Positions 1 to 8,377 of a stretch of 64,000 bases of DNA are shown here, piece by piece. This DNA is from Halobacteriales archaeon QS_8_69_26 (lineage in GTDB: Archaea > Halobacteriota > Halobacteria > Halobacteriales > SW-7-71-33). A program made the position numbers and the translations under genes. The notes under the pieces were generated by a model. It was not told the origin of the DNA. It saw only the letters and a program-made list of their open reading frames with translations, and made no database searches. The DNA is taken from assembly GCA_003023195.1 (NCBI GenBank), contig PXRX01000012.1, positions 1 through 64,000 on the forward strand, given 5' to 3'. Within the stretch, counting starts at the first letter, position 1. Each line of letters starts with the position of its first letter.

Positions 1-240
1 CACGCGGTGGAAGAAACACCTGAGCTGATTGCTTATCCATCGTTGAACGACGCTTGGCTCGCCAGCAGAATTGATGTTACGATCTATCGAGATGAGCGTC
101 TACCGAGGGTGTGCCGGTCCCCGACGGCGGGCCGACACCACCTGACGCCGAGGGGCAGACCACTTTCGACCAGTGGGGGTGGTCGGCATGACCGACTCCT
201 GTGCGGTCTGTGGCCAAACCGGCGATGTGGGCCGGTTTGA
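1..240 (+). other. Left window edge, possible 3' tail of an unknown gene
   Basis: The frame starting at base 1 is open to a stop at 238-240. Only the first 37 or so codons look protein-like; the rest resembles read-through. The first 100 bases are visibly poorer in G and C than anything nearby, which suggests foreign or decayed DNA. No domain is recognised and the 5' end is outside the window. It could also be non-coding. Confidence 0.2.
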
Positions 241-730
241 CCTCGGGAACGAACACGGAATTGTTCCTATCCAGCTTTGCCCTGACTGCTGGGCGCAGCT
301 ACAACGCGACCGATGTGGTCGGTGTGGAGAGCCGGCCGAAAGGAACGACGAGTGGGTCGCACCGCACGGCGATCCTCGCGACGACGTCACCGTGCAACTC
401 TGTGACGGCTGTCGACGTGCCCTGCTGTCAGATTCAACGGGGGGATCACTTCAGTACACCTGGTCAGTCCCCTGGTTCCGGGACCGCTCCCGGAGTCGGC
501 TCGGCCCGGGGATCGGGACGGTTCAGGGGTCGGGTCGGTCCCCGGTGGTCGGACTGGATTCCAGGGATCCGGACTACTCCGGCGCGGTCGATGATTCGAT
601 CGAGAAGCTGTTCCCCTCGGGATCGCGGTCGTCGCAGACGTACGCGCCCGGTGCCGGGTTACGGACGTCGCCGAATTCGACGTCCCGGTCCAGCAGGTGC
701 GAGCGGGCCTCGTCGAGGTCCCCGACCTGA
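188..730 (+). CDS. Small CxxC zinc-ribbon protein, C-terminal end uncertain
   Basis: Starting at ATG 188, the first 90 or so residues carry four CxxC pairs (CAVC, CPDC, CGRC, CDGC), which can form two zinc ribbons. Small proteins of this type are common in haloarchaea, and most have no assigned role. The frame stays open to 730, but the second half is rich in Ser, Arg and Gly and lies antisense to a decayed VOC gene (574-938). The original stop was therefore probably lost, and the functional protein likely ends near base 450. A GTG at 173 in the same frame adds only five residues. The ribbon motif is certain; function is unknown. Confidence 0.55.
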   Translation: MTDSCAVCGQTGDVGRFDLGNEHGIVPIQLCPDCWAQLQRDRCGRCGEPAERNDEWVAPHGDPRDDVTVQLCDGCRRALLSDSTGGSLQYTWSVPWFRDRSRSRLGPGIGTVQGSGRSPVVGLDSRDPDYSGAVDDSIEKLFPSGSRSSQTYAPGAGLRTSPNSTSRSSRCERASSRSPT

Positions 731-938
731 AAGAGGAGTTTCGGGGCGTGGCGGCCGGGTTCCTCGCGTCGACCGGCGTGCAGACGGAGCGTGCAGGTAC
801 GGTGTCGAGCTTCACGAACCCGTGGTCGGGGTCGCCCGCCACGACGTCGAGACCGAACACGTCGGCGTAGAACGACGCCATCCGGTCCACGTCCTCGACG
901 TACACGATGACCTCCGACAGCGAGTCGAACGCGGCCAT
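574..938 (-). pseudogene. Frameshifted glyoxalase/VOC-fold protein
   Basis: From the ATG ending at 938, the minus strand encodes a typical VOC opening (MAAFDSLSEVIVYVEDVDR, then FYADVFGLDVV). The reading then moves to another frame near 797-804, where the expected continuation appears (CTLRLHAGR, later FQVGDLDEAR and DPEGNSFSIESS) before TAG at 574-576. Adding one base near 800 restores a single reading frame of about 122 residues, a normal one-domain VOC length. VOC proteins bind a divalent metal and act as glyoxalases, dioxygenases or resistance proteins; the substrate here is unknown. It is either a real pseudogene or a one-base sequence error. Confidence 0.7.
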
Positions 939-1042
939 GGGCGAGGAATCGTCCCCGGGCGAGTTAACCGCTCGGCTGCCCCGATGAAAGTGATTGGTTC
1001 CGTCGGTTGCCGGTTCCCGTGACGGTCCCCGAGGCCCGCTCG

Positions 1043-1405
1043 TTACACGAACAGGACCGCTATCAGGACGAAGCTCCCCAGTCCCAGGAGGCCGACGCTC
1101 GACGCGAAGTCGGTCCACCGGTTGCCGGGTCCGATCTTCGCGTCCGTGTCACCGTGGGTCGCGTCGGCTTCGCCGATCACGCCCCGCGCCGCGGCGTTCT
1201 CGGCCCGCCTGTCCTCCCCCAGGATCCCGCCGGCGATGCCGATGGGGAGGAGCACGATACCGATGTATATGAGCGATACCTCGGGCCAGTCGGGGACGAG
1301 GGCGTAGGCCGGCGCCAGCACTACCAGCGGCAGTAGCAGCTCCCACTTCAGTCGGGTCCACTGATCGTCCGAAAGGCCGACGAGGTGTCCGTCGTTGGAT
1401 CCCAT
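1043..1405 (-). CDS. Small hypothetical membrane protein
   Basis: This 120-residue protein has about three hydrophobic stretches: near residues 22-40, 44-62 and 102-120. A hydrophilic, acidic loop (about 65-100) lies before the last one. It is likely an integral membrane protein with a very short tail. No family was recognised. The ATG at 1405 gives a polar 20-residue N terminus. It lies alone between the VOC remnant and a divergently transcribed NUDIX gene. The coding assignment rests on the membrane pattern and haloarchaeal composition. Confidence 0.6.
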   Translation of the reverse strand: MGSNDGHLVGLSDDQWTRLKWELLLPLVVLAPAYALVPDWPEVSLIYIGIVLLPIGIAGGILGEDRRAENAAARGVIGEADATHGDTDAKIGPGNRWTDFASSVGLLGLGSFVLIAVLFV

Positions 1406-1562
1406 ACTGTCGTCCGATGGACCCCCGGACTGTTAATTTCACTGGCCCGGTGACACAACCGTCGTAACTACCGACACTGATAGGGGCAACCGCCGGTCCA
1501 CGGAGTGACCGTCGCCCCGGCGGTCCCCCCGTTTTTAGGTCCCCGTGGCCCAAGTCCCGGTG

Positions 1563-2102
1563 ATGGATCCCGACTACGTCCGCCGGCAACTGTGCGTGCG
1601 CGCGGACGACGTCCACCGGTCGCTGTTGCTGGAGTGGGGACAGGTTCCCGACCGGGAGCGGACCGTGGACGTCTCGGGGTACGCCTTCCCGGAGACGCCC
1701 GACGACCTGTTCCCCTGGGCGGCGGTCGCCCTCGCGACTGATTCCGACCGGGAGCGCGTCCTCCTGGTGCGCCACGAGAGCCACGACTACGGCTGGGAAC
1801 CGCCCGGCGGGAAGGGAGAACCGGACGAGTCGGTCTCCGAGACGGCCCGCCGGGAGGTCCGAGAAGAGACGGGCCTGATGGCCCGCATCGAGGAGCTGGT
1901 CCTGGTCGAACGCCTCCAGTTCGACTACGGGCTTCCGGTGAACGCCCCGGTCGTCCAGGCGGTGTTCTCGGCGCGGGCCGACGGCGAACCCCACGCCCCG
2001 CCCGGCGAGGACGCGATCCCGGAGGTCCGGTGGTTCCACCGCGAAGATGTCCCCGAGGACGCACAGTTCCGGGAGTTGATCCTGGAGGAGTTGCTGTCGT
2101 AG
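1563..2102 (+). CDS. NUDIX hydrolase
   Basis: This 179-residue protein carries a complete Nudix box at about residues 82-104 (starting GGKGEPDE and ending REVREETGL), matching GX5EX7REUXEEXGU. Such enzymes cleave a nucleoside diphosphate linked to another group X, using Mg2+ bound by the box glutamates. The substrate cannot be read from the sequence. ATG 1563 is preferred over GTG 1545, because the extra six residues look like leader sequence. A decayed lipoprotein remnant follows directly, so it is probably transcribed alone. A second, unrelated NUDIX gene lies at 60.6 kb. Confidence 0.88.
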   Translation: MDPDYVRRQLCVRADDVHRSLLLEWGQVPDRERTVDVSGYAFPETPDDLFPWAAVALATDSDRERVLLVRHESHDYGWEPPGGKGEPDESVSETARREVREETGLMARIEELVLVERLQFDYGLPVNAPVVQAVFSARADGEPHAPPGEDAIPEVRWFHREDVPEDAQFRELILEELLS

Positions 2103-2114
2103 CTCCGGTCGCGG

Positions 2115-2303
2115 CGGGAACGTCGGAACGATCGCGGGGTGTGGCGGCCTCCTCGGCGGTGGCGGCGTCCCCGACACGCTCCCGTTCGGTGACCGCCTCG
2201 AACTCGACGTGCCGCCAGTCCCGCGGTGCTGTTCGACGGCGAGGTGCTGTTCGACACCGGATCGGCAGAACCGGGCACGACCGTCGACCTCCCGCCGGGG
2301 TGA
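2115..2303 (+). pseudogene. Remnant of a small lipoprotein gene
   Basis: Between the NUDIX gene and the FAD oxidoreductase one frame reads a lipobox-like start (VGTIAGCGGLLGGG) followed by VPDTLPFGDRLELDVPPVP. It then shifts at about 2220 to a second frame reading VLFDGEVLFDTGSAEPGTTV, which ends at TGA 2301-2303. Both parts look like genuine haloarchaeal lipoprotein sequence. No start codon or full signal peptide is preserved. It is read as a truncated and frameshifted gene. From 2304 to 2420 nothing is seen except the probable promoter region of the next gene. Confidence 0.45.
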
Positions 2304-2420
2304 GGTCGGATCGCGAGAGCGACGGAGTCCCGGTGCCCAGTACTCTCGGATCCCGCCGGTTCTCGGGTCCACCGGTGATGTCCCGCAGTGGTTTTGGGGC
2401 CCCCGCCCGAAGCCGACCCC

Positions 2421-3695
2421 ATGGACGGGACGGTCGTCGTGGTGGGTGGCGGCCTCGCGGGACTGGTCGCCGCCCGTCACCTCGCGGAGGCCGGGGCGGA
2501 CGTGACGGTGTTCGAGCGCCGGGACGAGGTCGGGGGTCGGGTTCGCTCGGTCCGCCGCGAGGGGTACGTCTTCGACCGCGGGTTCCAGGTGCTGTTCGAC
2601 AACTACCCCGCGGCGATGCGGGAACTCCGCTACGACGAACTCGACCTCAAGGCGTTCCGGCCGGGCGCCGTCATCGCCCGCGGGGACCGGCGGTCGGTGC
2701 TGGCCGACCCCCTCGGCGACCCGGGTGCGGCCGTCGAGTCGCTGTTCAACCGGCGGGTCTCGACGGCCGACAAGCTACGGACCCTCCGGCTCAGGTGGGA
2801 CCTCCGCGGGCGCTCCGAGGCCGACCTCTTCTCCGGTCCGGACACGTCGATAGCGGAGTACCTCCGGGAGCGGGGGTTCTCCGAGCGGTTCGTCGAGAAC
2901 TTCGCCGCCCCGTTCTACGGGGGGATCACGCTGGACCGGTCGCTGTCGGGCTCCAAGCGGGTCTTCGAGTACACGTTCCAGCGGCTGGCGTCCGGCCGGA
3001 CGGTCGTGCCGGCGTTCGGGATGGGGGCCATCCCCGACTCGCTGCGCTCGCGGGCGGAGGCCGTCGGCGCGACCGTCGAGACCGGTGTCCGGGTCACCGA
3101 CGTGGACCCGACCGGGACCGACGCCTCGGGCGAGGTGGAGGTTCACCTCCCGGGCGAGACGGTCGAGGCCGACGCCGCGGTGGTCGCCACCGACCCGTCG
3201 ACGGCCCGGGAGTTGACCGACGTCGACGGTATCCCGACCGACGGAAAGGGCTGTGTGACCCAGTACTACGCCCCGAGCGGGGACCTGGGGGTCGACCGAC
3301 GGATCGTCCTCAACGCAGAGGACGCCTGGCCGAACCAGGTCGTCCCCCACACGGAGGTCGCGCCCTCGTACGCACCCCCCGGCGGGAGCCTGATCAGCGC
3401 CACCTTCCTCGGGACTCCCGGGGAGGACGACGAGGAACTGGCCGAGATGACCCGCAACAAGCTCTCCCGGTGGTTCCCCGAGCGGAACTTCCGGGAACTG
3501 GAGCTCCTCCACACGGCCCGGGTGCCGTTCGCGCAGTTCGAACAGCCACCGGGGGTCCACGAGACGCTCCCGGACGCCGACGACCCCGCGGGACCGGTCT
3601 ACCTGGCCGGGGACTACACCCGGTGGTCGTCGATCCAGGGTGCCTTAGAGAGCGGGACAGTGGCCGCCGACGCCGCGGAGGCGGCGCTCCAGTAG
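2421..3695 (+). CDS. FAD-dependent oxidoreductase, phytoene desaturase/amine oxidase type
   Basis: This 424-residue flavoprotein opens with a Rossmann dinucleotide motif (VVVGGGLAGLVAARHL, residues 5-20), then an acidic strand end (VFERRDEVGGR). The C-terminal FAD motif YLAGDYTRWSSIQGALESG lies near residue 400. This layout is typical of the amine oxidase/phytoene desaturase superfamily, which oxidises C-C or C-N bonds in isoprenoids, porphyrins or amines. The substrate is not evident. ATG 2421 places the glycine-rich loop at the usual distance from the N terminus; the longer frame from 2388 adds only a proline-rich leader. The next gene converges on it with a gap of 29 bases. Confidence 0.85.
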   Translation: MDGTVVVVGGGLAGLVAARHLAEAGADVTVFERRDEVGGRVRSVRREGYVFDRGFQVLFDNYPAAMRELRYDELDLKAFRPGAVIARGDRRSVLADPLGDPGAAVESLFNRRVSTADKLRTLRLRWDLRGRSEADLFSGPDTSIAEYLRERGFSERFVENFAAPFYGGITLDRSLSGSKRVFEYTFQRLASGRTVVPAFGMGAIPDSLRSRAEAVGATVETGVRVTDVDPTGTDASGEVEVHLPGETVEADAAVVATDPSTARELTDVDGIPTDGKGCVTQYYAPSGDLGVDRRIVLNAEDAWPNQVVPHTEVAPSYAPPGGSLISATFLGTPGEDDEELAEMTRNKLSRWFPERNFRELELLHTARVPFAQFEQPPGVHETLPDADDPAGPVYLAGDYTRWSSIQGALESGTVAADAAEAALQ

Positions 3696-3724
3696 TCACT
3701 GTCCCTCCGTCGAGGACCGGCCGG

Positions 3725-4492
3725 CTACAGCATGTCCCGGAACCGCCCGAGTGGCGGGAACCGGAGGGTCTGGTCGGCCTCGGGGTCCCGGACGATCGGC
3801 CGGTAGTCGTCCAGGTCGGTGATCATCGGGGAGTGCATGTTCGCCGCGGTGGCCCCGTTGACCGTGACGCCGGCCGCCAGGCGGTTGAACGCGGGCAACA
3901 CCAGCACGTCCGCCCCGCGGTACGCGCCGTGGGCGAGCAGGTAGCAGGGCCGGCGCCGCCCCTCAACCCGGATCGCGGGGTGGTCGTGGCCCATGACGTA
4001 CCGTCCCCGGCCGTGCTCGCCGGGCGGGCGCTCGTCGGGGGGTTCGTGGCCGTGGACGACGAGGGTGTGGCCCCGCCCGGGCCGGTAGGCGTCGTGGACC
4101 GTGCCGTCGTAGACCGACGACAGCATCGCGTCGTGGTTGCCCCGGACGGCGACGAATTCCGCGTCGGCGTCCTCGACGGTCGCCCGGACCGCCGCGAGGG
4201 TATCCGCGACGCCCCTGGGCACCGAGTCGAAGGCGTGCAGGAGGTCCCCGGCGGCGACCACCTCCGAGGGCTCGAACCGGTCGAGCAGGGCACCCAGGCG
4301 CTCGGTCAGGTCCTCCCGCTCGCCCATCGGGAACTCGACGTTGGAGGTGGCGTCCCGACCGACGTGGAGGTCCGCGACGACGAGCGCGTCGCTACGGGGG
4401 AGGTACGCAGCCCGGTCCCGGAAGACGATCCCGCCCGAGTTGGACGATCGATCGGTCCCATCGCCGGTCTCCCCGCGGTCAGTCCCCGCCAC
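3725..4492 (-). CDS. Calcineurin-like metallophosphoesterase
   Basis: This 255-residue protein shows the five metallophosphoesterase motifs in order: ADLHVG, GDLLHAFD, VRGNHD, VVHGHE and MGHDHP. These ligate a two-metal centre that hydrolyses phosphomono- or diesters. Archaeal proteins of this compact type are often annotated as ICC-like phosphoesterases of unknown substrate. GTG 4492 overlaps the end of the upstream archaeosortase gene by 14 bases, so the two are probably co-transcribed and translationally coupled. The first 22 residues are low complexity, and a start further in is possible. A link to cell-surface processing is only suggested by position. Confidence 0.85.
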   Translation of the reverse strand: MAGTDRGETGDGTDRSSNSGGIVFRDRAAYLPRSDALVVADLHVGRDATSNVEFPMGEREDLTERLGALLDRFEPSEVVAAGDLLHAFDSVPRGVADTLAAVRATVEDADAEFVAVRGNHDAMLSSVYDGTVHDAYRPGRGHTLVVHGHEPPDERPPGEHGRGRYVMGHDHPAIRVEGRRRPCYLLAHGAYRGADVLVLPAFNRLAAGVTVNGATAANMHSPMITDLDDYRPIVRDPEADQTLRFPPLGRFRDML

Positions 4493-5594
4493 TCTCGGTG
4501 CTCACCTCCCGTTCCGGTCCGTCTGCGGGCGGATCGCTCGACCGGGACGCTCCGGGTGGATCGCCCGACGTGGGATCCCCGGTCGGGTCGCTCGACGGGG
4601 ACCCACCGGTGCCGGCCCCTGCGTCCCTCCCTGTTTCCGGGGTTGGTCCGTCACCGGTCGGGGATCCCCCGACGCCCAGCGTCGCCCCGAGGTCGAACGC
4701 CCGGCGCGTGAGGGCGTACAGCGCCTCCTCCAGGACCGCCAGCACCTCGGGCACCTCCCGGACGACGAGCCAGGTGACGCCGACGAGGGCGACCACCGAG
4801 AGGGTCTGTGCGACCACCCGGTCGGCGACGAAGTAGGAGGTGTAGCCGGGGTCGGGGTGGACGTTCGCGGTCACGAACCCGACGAGCACTCCCTGCTGGA
4901 ACCACTGTTCGCCGTAGGCGACCGCGATGAAGGCGTTCCGGCAGAGGTTGAGCACCCAGACGACCCCGACGGCGACGGCGAGGGCGCGGGCGCGGCGGGC
5001 GAGCGGTGCCCTGACCGACGCGACCAGGCCGCCGAAGATGGAGATGGACCCGATCCCTGTACAGGCGGTGACGATGTACGTCGACCGGCGCGCGCCGTCC
5101 GGCCCGACGAAGGTGAATGCGTTGCGGTAGCCGTAGTCCGGACCCGTCCCCACCTCGGGGTGACGGCCGACGACGGCCATCAGGGCCTCCGTCTGGGTCG
5201 CCACCGTCTCGATCAGGACCTGGCGAACGACGGGGACGGTCTCGACGGGCAGGTAGATCAGGCCCATGAACGCGACGGCCCGCGAGAGGACCAGTAACGA
5301 CCGCCGGCCGGACAGGAGAAGGTAGGCCGTCGAGAGGCAGGCCGGCACCGCGAGCAACGAGAGGGTCCCCTCTATCGGACTGCGCATCTCGAGGGCGAAC
5401 TCGGGGAACACCGACAGCCAGAAGACCCCGAACAGGACCCACGCGCCGGCCCCGGTCCACACCGCCGCGTCGGTCCGTTCGGCGGCCTCCAGGGCGACGC
5501 CCAGCGCGAAGGCGGCCACGACCGCCCACGCGAGGGCGTCGGAGTGTGCCGCCAGGGCGTCGAGGGGTCCGAGGAGTCCGGGGGGCGCTGTCAC
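4479..5594 (-). CDS. artA: Archaeosortase A
   Basis: This is a multi-pass membrane protein of 371 residues with about seven to eight hydrophobic segments in the first 290 residues and a long disordered tail of Gly, Ser, Pro and Asp. The exosortase/archaeosortase catalytic set is visible: Cys near residue 178 in TACTGIGS, Arg near 219 in NLCRNAFI and Arg near 259 in VADRVVAQ. In Haloferax volcanii, ArtA removes the C-terminal PGF-CTERM signal of surface proteins such as the S-layer glycoprotein and attaches an archaeal lipid. A candidate substrate is encoded here at 39195-40250. The tail of about 80 residues is longer than needed for catalysis and is coded by degenerate repeats. Confidence 0.92.
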   Translation of the reverse strand: MTAPPGLLGPLDALAAHSDALAWAVVAAFALGVALEAAERTDAAVWTGAGAWVLFGVFWLSVFPEFALEMRSPIEGTLSLLAVPACLSTAYLLLSGRRSLLVLSRAVAFMGLIYLPVETVPVVRQVLIETVATQTEALMAVVGRHPEVGTGPDYGYRNAFTFVGPDGARRSTYIVTACTGIGSISIFGGLVASVRAPLARRARALAVAVGVVWVLNLCRNAFIAVAYGEQWFQQGVLVGFVTANVHPDPGYTSYFVADRVVAQTLSVVALVGVTWLVVREVPEVLAVLEEALYALTRRAFDLGATLGVGGSPTGDGPTPETGRDAGAGTGGSPSSDPTGDPTSGDPPGASRSSDPPADGPEREVSTESGGD

Positions 5595-5722
5595 GTCAGG
5601 TCACTGGGTCGGGTCCCACTAAAGCGTTGACTCCACCCTGAGGTGGTCGCCCCCCGATCCGCCTTCGTTCTCCCGGGCCGGACACCCGCGATCCGCGTTC
5701 CGTTTCCCCCTGTCGGTCCGGA

Positions 5723-6451
5723 TCAGGCGTCGTCGTCCTCGTCGTCGTCGACGGCGTCCTCGCCCTTGACCTGGCGCTTGATCGTGTCGAGTTCGGACTC
5801 GATGGTCTCGTCGGTGTCCAGCTGTTCGAGTTCGCGGTCGATGTCCTCCTTGCCGGTGTAGGGGTCGTCGTAGACGCCCTCCTCCTGGAGTTCCTCCATG
5901 GCCGCGGCGCGGGCCTCGGCCTCCTCGGTGGCGCTCTCGGCGCGTTCGACGCCCTCGTTGACGTCCCGGCCCCCGATGTTCGTCGCGGACTCGGCGGCGT
6001 CGGCCTGGGCCTCCGCGGCCCGGCGGCGGGCCTTCATCGTCTCCTTCTCGGTGCGGAACTCCTGGACGCGGCGCTCCAGTTCGTCGCGCTTGTCGATCAG
6101 TTCCTGCTGGGCGGTCTCCAGTTCGTCTATCTGGGCCTCGACGTCCTCTATCTGCTGGATCTTGGCCTTCTTCTTCTCCAGGGCCTTCCGCGCGAGGTCG
6201 TCGCGGTCTCGCTGGACCGCCTTGCGGGCCTGCCGGTTGTGCTTCTCGACGTCGTCCTGGAGTTCCTGCTGGTGTTTCTCCAGGCGTTTCTTCTCGGCGG
6301 TGAGGTCGGTGATGCCGTCCTCGACGTCCGAGAGCTCGCCCTTGAGTTGCTCGTAGGTGTAGTCCAGTTCGTCGTCCGGGTCGCTCGCGCCGTCCAGGAG
6401 CGAGTTCACGGTCGAACTGAGGCTGTCCGACAGCCGTGAGAAGCGGCTCAT
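5723..6451 (-). CDS. PspA/IM30 family membrane-stress protein
   Basis: This 242-residue protein is nearly all alpha-helical coiled coil, dense in Glu, Lys, Gln and Arg from about residue 30 to 215, with an acidic tail. The opening MSRFSRLSDSLSSTVNSLLD resembles the amphipathic helix that lets PspA/Vipp1 proteins bind membranes. Members of this ESCRT-III-like family polymerise on stressed membranes to limit proton leakage. ATG 6451 gives that helix. The gene is divergent from the membrane protein at 6536 with only 84 bases between them, so the two may share a promoter region. Confidence 0.85.
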   Translation of the reverse strand: MSRFSRLSDSLSSTVNSLLDGASDPDDELDYTYEQLKGELSDVEDGITDLTAEKKRLEKHQQELQDDVEKHNRQARKAVQRDRDDLARKALEKKKAKIQQIEDVEAQIDELETAQQELIDKRDELERRVQEFRTEKETMKARRRAAEAQADAAESATNIGGRDVNEGVERAESATEEAEARAAAMEELQEEGVYDDPYTGKEDIDRELEQLDTDETIESELDTIKRQVKGEDAVDDDEDDDA

Positions 6452-6535
6452 GTTCCCGCGTTGTGCCCCCGGCGACAAAATCGTACCGGTCGATCCGCCC
6501 ACAGGTTTATCCTCGAACGTCCGGAACGTTCGGCC

Positions 6536-7249
6536 ATGCGTGCGGTGAACGCCGCGACGACCGCTCTGGTGGGGATCCTCGTCGCCGCCGTCCTGTCCGT
6601 CGTGGACCCGGTCTGGCCGGCGGCGGCCATCGGCGCCGGTGCGCTGGTGAGCGCGGGGATACTGCTCGCCCGCCCGGGCGGTCGCAAGCACTACGCGCTG
6701 GCGGGGATCGGCTACACCCTCGGGCTGGCGGCCGCCATCGCGCTGTCGGGGTGGTTCCCGGCGGAGTACGGGGGATCGCCGCTGGTCTCGCTCGTGCTGT
6801 TCGGCCTGTTCGGGACCTTCCTGGTCGCGCTGAAGGTGGCCGGCGGCCGCGTCGTGCGCGCCGTCGCCCGGCGGTACGGGGACGCCGAGTACGCACAGAC
6901 CGTCTACGACGCCGTCGCATCCGTCGCCACCCTGATCGGACTCGCCTGGACGCTGCTGACGATCCAGGAGAAGGCCGCGCGGTACGGGGGGATCGGCCTC
7001 GGGGCCGTCGGGACGGCCGCGCTGAACTACTACGGCGTCGAGTACGCGGTCGTGGTCTGGTTCCTCGACTCGGGGGTCGACGTCGTCGTCCTCCTGTTCG
7101 TCGGGTTCACGCTGGGGCTGTTCCACGTGCTGGAGTCGCTGCACACCACCTGGATCGCCACGAAGAAGACCGCCTCGGCGGGCGCATCGAAGGCCGAGGA
7201 GGCCCACGCCAGGGTCGCCGAGGCCAGGGGAGAGGGCGACGAGGATTGA
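6536..7249 (+). CDS. Hypothetical multi-pass membrane protein
   Basis: This 237-residue protein has about six hydrophobic segments and a hydrophilic, alanine-rich C-terminal tail ending GEGDED. No family was recognised. ATG 6536 lies just after an AT-containing stretch (GGTTTATCCT at about 6505), which fits a TATA element about 30 bases upstream and a leaderless transcript. The last codons and the stop form the first unit of a 29-bp tandem repeat that continues beyond the gene, so the C terminus may vary between strains. It is divergent from the pspA-like gene. Confidence 0.7.
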   Translation: MRAVNAATTALVGILVAAVLSVVDPVWPAAAIGAGALVSAGILLARPGGRKHYALAGIGYTLGLAAAIALSGWFPAEYGGSPLVSLVLFGLFGTFLVALKVAGGRVVRAVARRYGDAEYAQTVYDAVASVATLIGLAWTLLTIQEKAARYGGIGLGAVGTAALNYYGVEYAVVVWFLDSGVDVVVLLFVGFTLGLFHVLESLHTTWIATKKTASAGASKAEEAHARVAEARGEGDED

Positions 7250-7375
7250 GTCCACGGAGTAGGGGCGACGAGGATTGAGTCCACGGAGTAGGGGCGACGA
7301 GGATTGAGTCCACGGAGTAAGTCCACGGAGTAGGGGCGACGAGGATTGAGTCCACGGAGTAGGGGCGACGAGGAC
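7235..7375. repeat. 29-bp minisatellite spanning a stop codon
   Basis: A unit reading GGCGACGAGGATTGAGTCC plus CACGGAGTAG recurs with a period of exactly 29 bases (anchors at 7237, 7266, 7295, then 7337 and 7366). A partial 13-base duplication interrupts it near 7320. The first unit contains the last codons and TGA stop of the upstream membrane protein. The copies are nearly identical, which implies recent expansion. Confidence 0.95.
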
Positions 7376-7468
7376 CGATCCCGAAACCGGTGATCCGCCG
7401 TCGCGAGCACCGGGGAGCGATCCACCGGCTGGAGTGGGGTTTTTGGTCTCCCCGCCGCCAGTTGGGGT

Positions 7469-8245
7469 ATGACCGACGTCCTGGAGGACAAGCGGACGGC
7501 GACGCGGTTCCGGATCCTCGTCGAGATGGCCGACCGCCAGCCCGCAGTCTCCCAGGGGGAGATCGCCGAGGCGGTCGGGGTCACGAGCCAGGCCGTCAGC
7601 GAGTACATCCGCGAACTCGTCGAGGAGGGGTTCGTCGAGAAGGAGGGCCGCTCGCGCTACCGTGTCACCAAGGAGGGGGTCGACTGGCTGTTCGGGGCCG
7701 CGGGGGACCTGCGCCGGTACGTCGAGTACGTCACCGACGACGTCCTCGGGAGCGTCCGCGAGGAGGCGGCCATCGCGGGGGACCGGATCGCGGAGGGCGA
7801 GACGGTCACGCTCTCGATGGTCGACGGCCTCCTGCACGCCCACTCCGGCGGCGAGGGACCGGCGACGGGGGTCACGACCGGCGACGCGGCCACGGGGGAG
7901 GCCGTGGGCGTGACCGGCTTCGAGGGCATCATCGAGTTCGACCCCGGGACCGTCCGGGTGCTCCAGGTGCCGCCCGTCCGGGTTCCCGACCGGGACCTGG
8001 ACCCCGAGGCCCTGGCGGCGGCCTGCGAGGACCGCGGGGTCGTCACCGCCGCCGGCGTGGAGGCAGTGGTCGCCCTCCGACGGGCCGGCGTCGACCCCGA
8101 CACGACCTTCGCCGCCGGCGAGGTCGCCGCCGACGCCGCCGCCCGCGGCGTCGACGCCGTCGTCGTCACCACCACCGACGGGGTCGGCCGCGTCACCGAC
8201 GCCCTCCGGGACGCCGGCGTCGACCACGAGGTCTCGGGGATCTGA
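7469..8245 (+). CDS. Winged-helix (MarR/TrmB-like) transcriptional regulator
   Basis: This 258-residue protein has an N-terminal winged helix-turn-helix (residues 10-70: GEIAEAVGVTSQAVSEYIRE, then LVEEGFVEKEGRSRYRVT). A larger domain follows that ends with a Val/Ala-rich segment and DAVVVTTTDGVGR. This architecture is widespread in haloarchaea as a MarR-type regulator with an uncharacterised sensor domain. It probably binds DNA as a dimer; the ligand is unknown. ATG 7469 follows the minisatellite by about 90 bases. The C-terminal part (residues 150-258) is alanine-rich and may bind a small molecule. Confidence 0.82.
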   Translation: MTDVLEDKRTATRFRILVEMADRQPAVSQGEIAEAVGVTSQAVSEYIRELVEEGFVEKEGRSRYRVTKEGVDWLFGAAGDLRRYVEYVTDDVLGSVREEAAIAGDRIAEGETVTLSMVDGLLHAHSGGEGPATGVTTGDAATGEAVGVTGFEGIIEFDPGTVRVLQVPPVRVPDRDLDPEALAAACEDRGVVTAAGVEAVVALRRAGVDPDTTFAAGEVAADAAARGVDAVVVTTTDGVGRVTDALRDAGVDHEVSGI

Positions 8246-8299
8246 TACCCCGGGTCGGAGCCACCCCGATCCAACTCGGTCCGGATCCCAGTCTCCTCC

Positions 8300-8319
8300 T
8301 TACAGTAATGGTACTGTAA
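8300..8319. promoter_or_regulatory. 20-bp palindrome, copy 1
   Basis: TTACAGTA ATGG TACTGTAA: perfect 8-base arms around a 4-base spacer. It lies 55 bases after the regulator stop and 58 bases before the next start. Three more copies with the same geometry occur in the window. It could be an operator or an RNA hairpin; the sequence alone does not decide. Confidence 0.8.
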
Positions 8320-8377
8320 ACCGGATCCACCCCGCCGGATCCGCGGGTGTTATGCGTCCCGGCGGCCGAGTTCGGGT

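Noticed and set aside
2030-4711. Very long Arg/Pro/Gly-rich open frame on the plus strand
   Set aside because: It is a shadow frame of the FAD oxidoreductase and the metallophosphoesterase; long random frames are common in GC-rich DNA.
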